Origin: Turbatrix aceti
Lineage: Eukaryota; Nematoda; Chromadorea; Rhabditida; Panagrolaimidae
Reading direction: 5' to 3'
DNA: 64,000 nt
Assembly: GCA_963969345.1 (NCBI GenBank)
Contig: OZ017768.1
Span: 2,256,718 to 2,320,717 of the forward strand
Made by a program: the position numbers and the translations under genes. Positions 1-11,372 of this stretch are shown one piece after another. The notes below the pieces were generated by a model. The model did not search any database and was not told where the DNA came from. It saw only the letters and a list, made by a program, of their open reading frames with translations. Position 1 is the first letter of the stretch, and every line of letters begins with the position of its first letter.

Positions 1-25
1 CACGTTACAAAAACCCCCAATCATT

Positions 26-657
26 TTACAATGTTTTTACCAATAATATTCTTTTATTTAGACGCAAAACCGCCGCAAGGCACAAGCAATCCAGCGAAAT
101 GGAGCCAAAATTCATGCAAATAGGGGCACATCTAGTCAACTTGAGGTCAAAAAAATCAATGTTTCGGTCGATCCAAGTCCAACAGATGCCCCATTTAGCA
201 TCAGATTTGTTAAACGGTCCTGTTAGAACATTTTGGGTGCATAGAACGTTCATGGAAAAAATCTATTGACTTCTAGGATGCAATTTTCGATGTTGGGGGT
301 ACTCAAGTCAAATATTGGCAAAAATATCATTGTAGCGCAAGTCGATGTATGTGTTATACACATTTTTTACATCGATTGTGTTCCTAATAGTTGTATAAAT
401 TACTAAAACTCTCAATGGTTGATAGTTTACTTGCAAAATTAATTTTGAGTAACGTTGTCCTATCTTTTTGCACCACCCAAAAAATCAAGTTTGTGGCGTT
501 TCGCCCATACAACGGCTATATTTTACCGGGTTTACATCGCCAATAGGGTTTCCTGGACCGCTGAGTTCATTTCTGAAAGCGGATTTTGTCTACCGTATCA
601 ATAAAAGACCGTAATCCCCAATTTTAAGGTGGTCCTATCTTTATGCACCCCACTGTA
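26..657. mobile_element. Decayed Tc1/mariner-like element end
   Basis: The stretch ends at about 655 in a terminal-repeat-like sequence: read inwards it is TACAGTGGGGTGCATAAAGA followed by TAGGACCACC, resembling the ends of Tc1-type transposons, with a TA at the junction. A related copy of the same core (cctatcttt-tgcaccac) lies inward at about 455-476, which fits the internal direct repeats some Tc1 elements carry near their ends. The reverse strand at 26-253 has an open stretch whose 'WIDRNI' segment vaguely recalls the C-terminal part of Tc1 transposases, but no DDE motif can be read and the match is weak. The other terminus is outside the window. The end sequence is visible; the class assignment is inference. 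Confidence 0.4.
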
Positions 658-790
658 TCAGCATAAGAAAATTTCCATCAAACCTTATTTCAGCAACTTC
701 GGTGATCACTTTTCATTACCGAATTCAGTTATGCAAAAACAATAGCGACGTTCGATACGCTTTCAAGACAACTCTCCTACGCTTGCATCA

Positions 791-1308
791 ATGCTGTCTG
801 TCGACCCGTGCTTTGGCATATGGACTGCGATTTTCGTCGCGGTTACATTCATCGTTTTTACGTGCTCCAAGAAGCCGCCCCTTACTGACAGCTCCCCCCA
901 TGCAGCTGGCGCCCCCTGCAGCTGTGCACCCGTTGAAATTCCGGGAACTCCGAATACGGCGAGTGGAGAAGCTCACATACTGCAGGAAGTTGCGAGTGGA
1001 CAAAAACAAGGTAAAATAAGGCAATGGAGTATTTGGAGGCAGTTAAATATTTATTTTAATTGTTTGCAGAAAAACGGGCAAAATTTATAAATTCGAATCC
1101 AAAGCTTGTGTTTGTACGTGACAAGGATCCAGATTCAGCACTTGGATCGGCCGTACAAGTACAAAGCAATGAGACTTCCGACTTTACCGACGACACCCTC
1201 GATCACGTTGAGTCACTGAAGTACGAGGAGAGCTCAACCTCGAAAAAAACGGCAGAAAAGAAAAAGAAACTTGAGCCGACATCATCAACGATTACTTGCA
1301 TTGATTAG
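791..1308 (+). CDS. Small membrane protein, family unknown (arm A copy)
   Basis: I do not recognise this family. There are two exons, 791-1010 and 1070-1308, joined in phase 1 across a 59-bp GT-AG intron, giving 152 aa. A hydrophobic segment near the N-terminus (WTAIFVAVTFIVF, residues about 11-23) is followed by Cys-Ser-Lys, so it looks like a single-pass membrane or signal-anchored protein. The C-terminal half is hydrophilic, with a conserved DDTLDHVESLKYEESSTSKK block and a lysine run. The paralogue at 42644-43239 has an N-terminal extension of about 20 residues. Here the matching ATG at 731 is followed after three codons by TAG at 743-745 where the paralogue has CAG, so the start must move to 791. 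It may be functional with a shorter N-terminus or be at an early stage of decay. AATAAA lies at 1327. Confidence 0.6.
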
Positions 1309-1326
1309 TTTTTAGTGCGAAAAATC

Positions 1327-1332
1327 AATAAA
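1327..1332 (+). terminator. Poly(A) signal AATAAA
   Basis: A canonical AATAAA lies 19 bp after the stop codon of the small membrane-protein gene. The same signal is found in the same place (TTTATT on the plus strand, about 42620) behind the inverted paralogue. Confidence 0.55.
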
Positions 1333-1497
1333 AATTAATTTTTAACGACCAGTGAAATTTTGTCCGATCGTGACGAATGCTTCCAATTCTCGCAGTTACA
1401 CTTGTAAAAAAATCAGAAAATCGCAATGTTTAAGTCAGTGAAATCATATCCGATGCGCAGCTTTTTTAAAATTAAAAAGATCGGTCGATACACTCAG

Positions 1498-2045
1498 CGC
1501 AGTTATACTTATGTCATCTTCCAAAGTTGGAACATCCATTGCGATTGTCTCTCACACATGGCAAGCAATGTGTGAGGTCAGCAGGCTGGATGAACAGGTA
1601 TGCGCGCATGTAATTATCCAGGCAAACCCAGTTAGCAATGACGTAGTGTGTTGAGCTTGCCCTTTACTGATAGCGCCAACCAAGCTGGCACCTCCATCAA
1701 TTGTGCACCCGTAGGAATTGCGGAAATCTCGATAACGGCAAGTGAGATGTCTACGAGCTGCACGAAATTGCGAGAGGAGAAAAACGAGGTAAAATAAGAA
1801 AGGGTATTCGGAGGCAGTTATTTGCAGAAAAGCAAGCAAAATTTATTAACTTGAATCCAAAGCCGGCGTTTGTGCGGCGCAGTTATAATTATGCCATCTT
1901 TAAAAGTCGGAACATCCATTGCGATTGTCTCTTCCACCTGGCAAGCGATGTGTGAGGTACATAAGAAGGATGGATGAACAGGTATGCGCGCATGTAATAG
2001 TCAAAACTGTTTATTGCCAGGAAAAGTTAACAATGCCGTAGTGCA
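1498..2045 (+). pseudogene. Degenerate tandem copy of the small membrane-protein gene
   Basis: Positions about 1660-1875 align with exon 1, the intron and the start of exon 2 of the gene at 791-1308: the same 'cccttactga', 'gcacccgt', 'aaaaacgaggtaaaataag' donor and 'tgcagaaaa' acceptor are visible. The reading frame is broken and the 3' end runs into unrelated sequence. Two copies of a 160-bp flank (1498-1654 and 1877-2042, each starting near gcgcagttata) bracket it, so the tandem unit is about 375 bp. The inverted arm B carries the same decayed copy (about 42040-42475), so the tandem duplication came before the inversion. Antisense open frames here (1552-1839, matched at 42118-42405) are conserved only because the DNA is. 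Confidence 0.7.
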
Positions 2046-2458
2046 TCCATCTTGATACAGTGACTTTTCACAATGTTTTTTAAAGGTCTGTTGTGCCAAT
2101 TTTTAAAAATCATGAAAGGCTGGATGTTCGTTATCCAAGCATGCGGACTACCATAACTGTCAGTGTACTCTTCAATTATGTCAGTGACATCACTGTTCGT
2201 CTGCACAAACAACTCAAGTGCCATTGCCAACCTGTTCTTTAAAAATCACACAAACTCTGCGTCTATGTCTGGTTGCCAGCATGCATGAGACGCAATCAGT
2301 TACATAAAACCAATTTGCTACCTCAAAAAGCGTCTCAAGACCACACAATTAATTGCCTGTATTCCGGCGGTTTCTACGACAACAACTCACGAGGCCGTAA
2401 AAATTGATTTTTACGCCTTTCAGTATTTTGCTCGCAGTTTTCTCATTTTACGCCAATC

Positions 2459-4413
2459 ATGATTTTGACTAAAACCGGAACCGGATATCCCAGCATGCTC
2501 GACAGGTTCAAGCTTCCTGATCACGCAGTTGTGAGCTTGCACTTGGGATCCGGTAAAAAAGCCAAAGGTCATCTACCGGTTTTGGAATTTAAATACGATC
2601 CGTTGAAACAGCCTGATTACAATGCTTCGTGTAAACCTACCCCAACTTTACCCAAACCAGAACAAGAACAACACGTCTCTTCGATTGATTGGCACTACTG
2701 GATTAATCATCCACAACTCAAGGTTTGTGTTTTTTTTAACAATATTTAGTGACAGCCAATGCAGTTTTTGTTGTACCTTACCACATAATCTAATACAGTT
2801 AAAAATCAAAAAATCTATGCTTTGGATATGAAAAAAACAGTTGAGTTGGACAGTTGTCGTATGATTTTTATTGCGCTCTAACATTGCATTTTCTTTTTTA
2901 CAAAATTCATGTTGCTGCAGTTTTAAAAATGCGCATTGTCAAACATTTCATTTTTACACATACATTTATCGCATACATAAAAAACCAGTTTAATTATCCC
3001 CAAAGTAAAAAAAAGAAAAGTCCTCAAATCTTTTGTTTCGATTCCTGCAAAAAACAACTAAAACATTTACTTTTAATACTATTTTAAAAACTAAAAGCAA
3101 ATATCGTTTCCAGTTTTATAAAAAAATCACTTCCAAAATTTAACCGAGTTTTTTTATTTTTTATTTTCCTCACAGTTTATAAATCATCTTTTAGTGGTTT
3201 CCCCATAAAACAGCATTCCTGGACACTATCCGAAGCGATGTTAAAAACGCTAACACGAATGTCGAAGTCGCAGTTCATCCGTTAACCATCACTCTGCTCA
3301 AAAGTTGCCCTGACAAATTCCTGACAGTTAAGTTTCCCCAGCCTAAACAGCAACAAAAGGCAAAACAAATCGTTGAACCACGTCCCGACAAGGAGTACAA
3401 CATCCAAGATGCAAAAGACATCGTAACCGACATCATTGCGGGATTCATTCCTTTGAGCTGGGCGACTGATCCGTCGTTTATCATCGGCAAAAATGAATTG
3501 AATTATTACTACAAGGTTTTATTATTTTTAATTTAGCGCACAAACCAACTCAGTTATTTTGTTTTCCAGGCCCACGTTGTCGCCTACTTCAACGAACAAC
3601 TCATTCACCTGGCTCCGAATGAAGCTTGGATGAAGGCGCGCATTGACACTTGCAAATCTCTTGACCAACGGGAACTCTCCAAAGCCAATGCCTTGCGCCT
3701 CGAAAAATTCATCAGTGAAGCTAAGCGTGTCGATGATTTTCCCGTTGTCAGCGTGATTCAGCAGAAAGTGAAGAACATCTGTGGCAATGTCATTGAGGAG
3801 CAGATCAAAGCGAGCACGGGAAATGCTTCTTCAGTTAACAAATCAAATAAGCCCAAACCTGAATCTTCAGAAACGGTTGACTACAAAGTAGAAATCAAGG
3901 GGTTGGCTTCCGATGGGAAACAAAACTTTTTTGATCTAGAACTGTACGAGATACGAACAGTAGGTTAATTTTTTTTTTGAACAGACAAATTATTTTTTTT
4001 TAGGAAAAAGTAATTGAAGTGGAAAAAATGTGCGTTCGACTGCCTATGGACTCTCGCCGAAGCGCGAAAATCGAACCAAAGCACGAAGAAACCCTTCATG
4101 CAGTTATGGAGTCCCTTCGAAACTATCAAAAAAATCTCTGGAAAAAATGCAGAAAAATCGAAAGACAAGCGAATGCTAAAACAATGAAAAAGTATGTATA
4201 TCACGATATTTCAAAGTCTATTACAGTTTAAAAAAAAATTACAGAATGAAAGCTGAACGCCAAGCAAAGAAAGACAGCGGACATAACGACGAAGTCTCTG
4301 AACGTTTTGTTGCCCAGTTCAATACCGCTCAAATTCAATCAGCTTTTGCGACGTACGAGCAAGCGTTGAATGGATTTGATCCACAACTCGGGAGTTCCCA
4401 GAATCATCATTAG
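2459..4413 (+). CDS. Conserved protein of unknown family (arm A copy)
   Basis: I do not recognise this family. Five exons: 2459-2722, 3195-3515, 3570-3959, 4004-4191 and 4245-4413, all with GT-AG introns, giving 443 aa. The paralogue at 39799-41530 has the same five exons with identical lengths for exons 1, 3 and 4 and identical phases, so both copies look intact. Conserved blocks are GTGYPSMLDRFKLPDH near the start, RPDKEYNI-DAKDI-TDIIAG-IPLSWA-DPSFIIG around residue 155-190, AHVVAYFN-QLIH--PNEAWMKAR around 196-220, and a basic Arg/Lys-rich, possibly coiled-coil stretch near the C-terminus. There is no signal peptide or membrane segment. The start ATG is shared by both copies. Upstream exons cannot be excluded. 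Confidence 0.75.
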
Positions 4414-4462
4414 TAAATTGTGACTATCAACTACTTCAATTCGCTCAGTGAAATTGGGTTAA

Positions 4463-5559
4463 CTACCAATATATTCCATTGAATCTACAAATCAATAACT
4501 ACTTAATTTGGTTTTTATATTTAGCACTAATTTTGGACGACAGCGGCCAAAAAATAACAATGAAGTTTTTTTTTTATTTTGCATTAGGTTTTTTTTCTAA
4601 AGACAACTGTTACGTATTATCCAGTGAATATGACTTTAGGTCTCTAATTCAATGCGTTTTACTTACCCCACAATATCAGTTTTACTTATTATAAATTTTA
4701 ATCCTATAACTGTTTTTTATTGTAAAATTCAATGCATGTCATAATCATTCCAGTTATCACTAATAACATTATCAATACATTCTTGTTTTTTCTGCGAAGC
4801 TGAATTAAATACATCCATAAACAATGTGACAGTGCAACAGTGTAACTTATTAGGCATAATCTGTCATGCATTCGATATAACGCATTCGACACGCTTTTGT
4901 GTTCCCGCTTGCTATCGATTATACATCTGAATTAAAATTTGAGTGATTTGGCATGTTGTTGAATCAATATTTTAGTTTTAGATATTTGAAAATCGAATAA
5001 ATGCGTTGATTTTGTAAAAAAAACCGAAATATACAAAAAAGTTCAGTTTTCTATAAAAATTGACAAATACTGGAATCTTCTATTTACGAATCTTGGAGAT
5101 GACTTGTGATTGCCAGCGTAATCGTGTAAAAACGATGCATTTGATTCGTAATTACGGTATTCCAGTGATTATATTCAATTTATTTCGGGATTACTGAAAT
5201 AGAAGATGGTGACTGTAAATCCTTTTTATTAGGTTTTAAAAAAAAATCACATTTCGATGATGTTGATGAACACGTTGCTGTTGTGCGAAAAGGCAGAGTC
5301 AGTTCAGTTAAAAAAAATTAATTTGTATAATGATTTTAAAAAATGATGAACAATCAACACGTTCCCGAAAATTTATATTATTTTAAAAATATTTAAAAAA
5401 CAGTTAAAAAATACGTTGCCTTTTGGATCGCAGCAAGGACATGATAGCGGCGCGTACTGATTGCTAACTGCTTTTTTTTTCGTGCACATTATGTAATGGC
5501 AAAGCTCACAAAACCAGAAAAACATCAGTTCAGTTAAACTTTTACTAATCATGCTTGTT
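4463..5559. other. Intergenic, no gene seen
   Basis: AT-rich sequence with several CAGTT motifs and homopolymer runs. I see no credible exon, RNA gene or element end. Confidence 0.5.
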
Positions 5560-5642
5560 CCATAGAAGTTGTGGATCGCAATGACTGACGTATACGCCAC
5601 CGCTGGCAGCGACACACCAGCCGCGGCCGAATCCGATGGCAT
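5560..5642 (-). pseudogene. Remnant of VPS41 first exon
   Basis: Read on the minus strand this stretch gives SDSAAAGVSLPAVAYTS, matching residues of the real VPS41 first exon (ADSAGVPLPAHAYASHH, near 11000) at protein and DNA level; 'gtgtg-c-ctgccagc' and 'gcgta' are shared. The similarity fades on both sides and runs into stops. With the UVRAG exon remnant at 7153-7239, in the same order and orientation as the functional genes, it marks an old partial duplication of the VPS41-UVRAG segment. Confidence 0.6.
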
Positions 5643-5694
5643 CTCAATGGCGGTTCATGGGGTTTAAAAAAACAAACTTTTTTAAAAGTTTGTT

Positions 5695-7068
5695 TTAAGA
5701 GACAGTCCACGACAGGATTTAGGAACAAGGGGGATACGAGGACAAGGCTTTTTTACATTTTCAAATGTTTTGAGCCAGAATTGTTCCCCACCCCTAGGAA
5801 GGTCTAAAACCGCGATACACAGATTTTTAAAAAAATCGGATTCTGTAGTTTTGGCTTCTGAAAGGTTTTGACACAAGTTAATGCCACGCACTGCGTTCAA
5901 GAGGAAAAGAGCTGAAAATTTGTTTAGGGGGGTTTTGTGGGAAGGGGGACACGGTGTCGTAGTCAGATTTTTTTTATCGTTACGGTAAGTGCCAATTTTA
6001 GGCTTACTTGTTTGGTTTTTTGGCCACCACAGGTTGGGTATTCAGATGTGCCTACGATGATATATCCTATCTTCTTCCCCGTGTTTTTACGCCTCGAATG
6101 ATGTATAACACAAAATTTTAAAAGTTGGATAAAGTTGTCATTTTTGACAATTTTTGACGCGCACTCGAGTAAAAAGCGCGCGCACCGTCTCTTTTTCGCC
6201 TCGAAAAAGTGATGCGCGCGCACGTAACAGGAGTCAAGTTTGAAAAATTGTCCTGAAGTCAGTTTTTGTTTTTAATGCTTGCGGTTACTTTGCTAGGTTT
6301 GGGCATGTCCCAAAGATTGTGTTATCCTATCTTGTGCTCTTTATTGCAAAATTTTCCGATCAGTTACGGCATTTGAAAGTTTATGTTTCTTTTGTTGCCT
6401 GCAGCACTGCGCAAAATTAACCGATAAAAAGGAAAAATGGCTGAAAACAATCTTTGGGACATGCCCAAACCTAGCAAAGTAACCGCAAGCATTAAAAACA
6501 AAAACTGACTTCAGGACAATTTTTCAAACTTGACTCCTGTTACGTGCGCGCGCATCACTTTTTCGACCAGCGAGGCGAAAAAGAGACGGTGCGCGCGCTT
6601 TTTACTCGAGTGCGCGTCAAAAATTGTCAAAAATGACAACTTTATCCAACTTTTAAAATTTTGTGTTATACATCATTCGAGGCGTAAAAACACGGGGAAG
6701 AAGATAGGATATATCATCGTAGGCACATCTGAATACCCAACCTGTGGTGGCCAAAAAACCAAACAAGTAAGCCTAAAATTGGCACTTACCGTAACGATAA
6801 AAAAAATCTGACTACGACACCGTGTTCCCCCTCCCACAAAACCCCCCTAAAAAAATTTTCAGCTCTTTTCCTCTTGAACGCAGTGCGTGACATTAACTTG
6901 TGTCAAAACCTTTCAGAAGCCAAAACTACAGAATCCGATTTTTTTTAAAATCTGTGTATCGCGGTTTTAGACCTTCCTAGGGGTGGGGAACAATTCTGGC
7001 TCAAAACATTTGAAAGTGTAAAAAAGCCTTGTCCTCGGTCCGAAATCCTGTCGTGGACTGCCTCTTAA
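5695..7068. mobile_element. Foldback transposon at TTAA (piggyBac-like MITE)
   Basis: Two near-identical inverted arms of about 620 bp (5699-6322 and 6448-7064) surround a loop of about 125 bp. Each outer end reads GAG(A/G)CAGTCCACGACAGG, and the element is bounded by TTAA at 5695-5698 and 7065-7068, the target duplication typical of piggyBac. The arms differ by a few substitutions and a 7-nt insertion near 6567. The mirrored open frames in each arm (6530-6811 plus, 5963-6223 minus) are the same DNA read from both arms and show no transposase features. The element splits the VPS41/UVRAG duplicate. The piggyBac assignment rests on TTAA alone. Confidence 0.75.
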
Positions 7069-7152
7069 CTGCCGTCTTGTATCAGTTTTTTTCATAAAAT
7101 AACGTTTTTTTTGTATTCCAACAGTCAATGAGTAACAACCTCCTAAATAATT

Positions 7153-7239
7153 TACCAATCCACGTATCTTCTGTGAAAGCAATATTGACAGCCAATCATC
7201 GTTCGTTAGCAGTCTTTTCCAAAAATATTACAGCATGAT
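7153..7239 (-). pseudogene. Remnant of UVRAG-like exon 2
   Basis: This stretch aligns without large gaps to exon 2 of the functional UVRAG-like gene (12663-12768). Shared plus-strand strings include accaat-cac, tctt-cgtgaaagcaat, ttgacagcca, cgttcgtt and gtcttttcc, followed by attacagc-tgat. Substitutions have introduced stops and no flanking exons are recognisable. It lies just right of the foldback element that separates it from the VPS41 remnant. Confidence 0.75.
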
Positions 7240-7271
7240 CATCATGATGAAACTCAGCATTTTCTTCAGTT

Positions 7272-7358
7272 TTTTTGTACATTTTCGAATCCGTGAATTC
7301 AATTGATTTTCTTCATTTTTTTTGTAGATTTTCGAATCCGTGAATTCAATTGATTTTC
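7272..7358 (+). repeat. Two-copy direct repeat, 47-bp unit
   Basis: The string ttcgaatccgtgaattcaat occurs twice in nearly identical 40-bp contexts (7272-7311 and 7319-7358), a simple local duplication in intergenic DNA. Nothing else is seen between 7240 and 7525. Confidence 0.8.
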
Positions 7359-7525
7359 AACATGCATTTTTGTGTTTCTGTAAAATCGACTTTACAGGCA
7401 ACCTTGAATTTCTAAATTCAACACAATATCCAGTGTAATCTGATTTAATTTGTAATAAATACATGTGTTGCAATCCCTGTATCAAGTGAACAAAAGGCTC
7501 TGAACGAGTTGCTGTGTAAACAGTT

Positions 7526-10500
7526 TTATACAAATCCCGGTTTACGGCAGGTCGGACACTTTAGCGGTCGTTCGGGTTCGTCTTCCAGCTTGGCAATGAA
7601 CGTCGCTTCTTCGCAGAGGTTTTCTGCTTCCTGCGCTTCAACGACATCGTCGTGGTAGATGCTCTGGCGCACCGGTGACACCGTTGACGTCAGGCAACGA
7701 GCGTGAAACACGTGTCTGCAGTTAAAAACCGATAATTCCGCGTTGGCAGGCATTAATCGTTCCCTGCAAAAAATCATGTTAAAATTGAAATTCAGTTATT
7801 TTTAATAAAAAAAATGTACCTGCATGCATGACAGACGCCGTCATCGTCGACAATGACAGGTGGTTGGTTGAGGAATTTTGAAAAAAGGATCATGCTGTCC
7901 GAGACACGCAGCTTTTGGCAGTCATTGATTAGCCTGATCTGTAGTTCAGAATCTCGGAGAATTTTGAGAAGCAGAGGCTGCAGATCGGGGATGTCAATGT
8001 GCGGAGGGATGCGTCCGACGATTTTTAACGGGTCCACGTAGGTTCCTGCTACCTTCAGAACCTCAGTTACATGGGCTGGATTGTCGACTGTCAAATCGAT
8101 GAGTCGTTCCCAGAGTTCTTCATCTGTGAACTCAATGCAGAATTCCAGTGCAGTTTTAATGCAATCCATGGATTTCACAATGGTTTCGAGAGCCGCGAGC
8201 CGGTCTCCCGACCTTCCGAGGAGAAAAGCGTGTTCCGAGTGTCTTTTGTACTGTTTGCAGAGGTCAATGGCGCAATCGAGGTTAAAATGATCGTACTTGG
8301 TCAGCAGGTGTTTCAGCTTCTCGGGTTCGTACTGGGCACAGAGCTTGATGTGCAGGTCGATGAACATGCCCGTGTCATCGAGGGCATTCAGGAAGGCCAG
8401 CTGGATGAGGGGTCGTTTTGCGAGTTTGGGAATTACCTGTTTGAGGTCAAAAAACCCAGCGGCGTTCGCAACCAGTGAAATTGCCTTGGGAGTGTTGATG
8501 TCGGCGAGCCGGATTAGATGATCCCGAACAGTGTCAAACAAACTGTGCTGCTCGATGAATGGGAAGATGGCTTCGTCTTTGAGGACCAGGTACATGTCAA
8601 ATGCTTTTGTGAACTCTCTTTCATACGCGTACATCTTTGCCAGCGCCCGACAGAGGGCATTCTTGACTTTTGTGGTCTTTTCCGGACTTTGAAGGCGGGT
8701 AATCGTCTTTTGCATGATAAAAGCCACCCGATAAATATCCGGATGATAAGTTTTGTCCACCAGCTTCAAAAATAGCATTGGACGTTCGTACAGCGCTTCC
8801 AACAAAACTGCCTGGTAGCATTCAGGCTCCAACCTGGGATTATCAGTTGGCAGGTCCATAGCCAGGTAAATCAGTCCGCTGTACTTCTCAAATTCGTTGA
8901 CGTAGTGCTCCCACTCGTCCTTCTTCTTCCCAGCCAGTCTCTTAACATACGGAATAGCGGCAGTGTAAGCGTGGGCTCTCAGGAGCTCGTCGACGTACTG
9001 CCGACCAACGACCTCCATTGTCGTGCTCTCCAGGACTTCCTCGTGCTTTATGGCACAGTGCGTGGCTTCCCGGAGCAGGCCCTGTTCGATGAAGAACGCC
9101 ACGTGGTCGTCAGGTGAGCAGGGCTTCGCTTCGATGACCTTGTCGGGGTAGAGGATGTAGTACGTGTTGTACTCGATGATGGCATCGAGGTGGAAGTTCC
9201 GGATGAACAGGGCTTCGGCGTAGTCTTCGGAAAGGTCCCATCCCTCCTCAGAGACCACGTCGTAGGTGTCGAAGCCCGTCGGTTGGATTACGATGACTTC
9301 GGAACGGGCTTTTTCGTCGGTTGTCAGATTTATTGCCCGGGCGGAGGGGGCGTTGGACACCATAGATTGGTGGGATATTGTTGACTAAAAAACAGAGAAA
9401 CGCATACAATTTTACAGTTTAAAAAAACTCACCATCGTTTCATCACAGCTCAAATCACTTCCATCGGCCTTGACAATTTTCAGGCCAAGAAAGACAATTT
9501 CCTTCAATCCAAGGTCCGATGATTCAGTTTTCGTAAACGATATTCCACTGATGTACAGCCCAACATTGACGACTTCAAAGAAAATCCCAGCTTTTCGGTT
9601 CGGGACCCGTATCGGGGTTCCTGCACCGTTGGCTGCGATCAGACTACCACCGATCGTGCCTGCCATAACAGCGCCACCAACCTGAGTGTGAGAATAATTC
9701 CGGCGTGGTGGTTTTTCGTCCATGATCGTTACTACGGAAATGGACGTTCCCCAGGAAATGGCCAGAGTTGTGTCGTTGAACCAGGCGTGCCGGGGAGGGA
9801 AACGGAAGGAGTAGTAGGGTTTGTAGGCGTGAAGGGGTTTGATGAGGGATATCAGGCGGCGTGTTGAGCTGAAAAAACGATGAGATTTAGCGATACAGTT
9901 AAAAAACTTTTTTTTTCAAAAAATGCACAAAAAAATTAAAAATAAATTATTTTCCAATAAATCAATCACATTTTTTTTAAATAATTTGAAAAAAATAACA
10001 GAAGTGCTTGGTCAAACCAATCAGTTTAAAAAAAAACTAATTTTTTTTTCAAAAAATGCACAAAAAATTAAAAATAAAATATTTTCCAATGCATTACTGT
10101 GCAGTTTTTTTGAACAAATAATAAAAAAATTATAACATACATACCTGTCATAAAGCCTAGTGCCCGACTCATTCGTAAACGCAATGATATCCCTCCTCCA
10201 GGTCAAAGCCGTGATAAATCCATCGGATTCCACGGCATCGTAAATGGTGTGCGTCGGACGGTATTTGAAAAGACTCCGCTCGTACATGACAAGTTTCCGG
10301 GCTCCAACGAGAAATACCTGTTTCTCGGTTGAAAAGTTTTCAGCCAAAGCAATGGATCTCGCCGCCGTCGGCACTTGTACGACGTCATTGTATTTGGAAT
10401 GACCGATGCCACGGATTACTACGCAATTATCGTTGGCACACGTAAGCACGTATCGGCCGGGTTTGTCGATGCAGACCTGCGTGATCGAGCATTTGTGGAG

Positions 10501-11116
10501 TTGATTTGACTGAAAACTTGTAATTCTTCAAAACGCAATGATTAAAAAAAAAAAAAAATACATAAAAACAAATTTCGTTATAAAATAAAAGCAAAAAGAG
10601 TCTGCCAGTTTTTTAAATTAAAAATAAACACAAAAAATAAATTTATCCCGAACATAAATCAATCAATCAATAAATTTATTTCTCATCAGTTTTTTTTTCA
10701 AAAAAAAAAAACCTTACATATTCCGATCTAAGAGCACCGATGCCATCGTAGACCCGTAACACGCCGGTGGTGTACCCGATGAGAATAAACTTGTCATGGA
10801 CGACAAAACACGACATGGCTTCTCTCTGCGCGACCCGTTCAATGATTTTGAAGAATCTGAATCTCGGCGCCAACGGAACTTCCACGTAATCTTCCTCGCC
10901 GGCTGTCAAAACCGTTGAAGGAACTCCCGCAGTGATACCGGCGATCGAGGGTTTCGTGGCAGTGGACTGCGTCCAGGAAGAGTGATGGCTGGCGTACGCA
11001 TGGGCTGGCAGTGGCACACCGGCAGAGTCTGCTGGCACAGGGGCCGGTTCGGGGTCGGGATGGGTCGAGTCGGAAGAGGCCTGACTCTCCGTTGACGTGG
11101 AACATCGACCCGACAT
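7526..11116 (-). CDS. VPS41: VPS41, HOPS complex subunit
   Basis: HOPS-complex subunit that tethers late endosomes, lysosomes and autophagosomes for RAB7-dependent fusion. Five exons on the minus strand: 11116-10718, 10509-10145, 9868-9433, 9384-7820 and 7763-7526, all GT-AG with phases that join cleanly, giving 1000 aa (human VPS41 is about 850). An N-terminal Ser/Pro-rich stretch precedes the beta-propeller (residues about 80-400). Exon 4 holds the alpha-solenoid with the clathrin-heavy-chain-repeat region; its segments FCIEFTDEELWERLIDLTVD and VDPLKIVGRIPPHIDIPDLQ align well with VPS41 in other animals. The C-terminus is a RING-type finger: CHAC near residue 918, then CRHVFHARC and CPTC. 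The ATG is preceded by a 3' splice-site-like TCTTCAG, so a 5'UTR intron or trans-splicing is possible. UVRAG lies 256 bp upstream on the same strand. Confidence 0.92.
9895..10140. repeat. Tandem duplication inside VPS41 intron 2
   Basis: A unit of about 127 bp containing tttttcaaaaaatgcacaaa, an A-rich run and ttattttccaat occurs twice (about 9895-10020 and 10022-10140). Each copy begins with a CAGTT motif, so the intron duplication copied the motif. Confidence 0.75.
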
Positions 11117-11372
11117 GGTTGGAGGCTGAAGATTTTTTTAGATCCACGTAGAACACTTTCCAGTTAACAAAAGAAAAAAATAAAAATTTCAAGGATTTTT
11201 AAACCTGTTTAAATTTTACCCTACGTTAAAAACGACAGTTTATATCAAGCACCATAAAAAAAATAAATATGCATTTGTATATAATTTAGGCAAAAAACGC
11301 CGGGGAAAATAGTAATAAAAAAATATCGTATGACCACTGAGAATGTAAATAATAGCACAGGAAAAAATCATC

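Larger units (their letters stand above)
720..4462 (+). repeat. Arm A of long inverted duplication
   Basis: This block is present again, inverted, at 39735-43260, about 35 kb away. Shared in the same relative order are the small membrane-protein gene, a degenerate tandem copy of it, a non-coding spacer and a complete five-exon gene, plus the sequence following that gene's stop (ctcagtgaaattgg at the outer end of each arm). The arms have diverged by substitutions and intron-length changes, so the duplication is old. Arm A starts about 65 bp right of the Tc1-like end. Confidence 0.9.

Noticed and set aside
5963..6811. Identical 86-93 codon frames in both arms of the foldback element
   Set aside because: They are the same inverted DNA; sequence shows no transposase motif and composition is not protein-like.
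8071..8478. Plus-strand open frames under VPS41
   Set aside because: Antisense shadows of the well-supported VPS41 coding exon.
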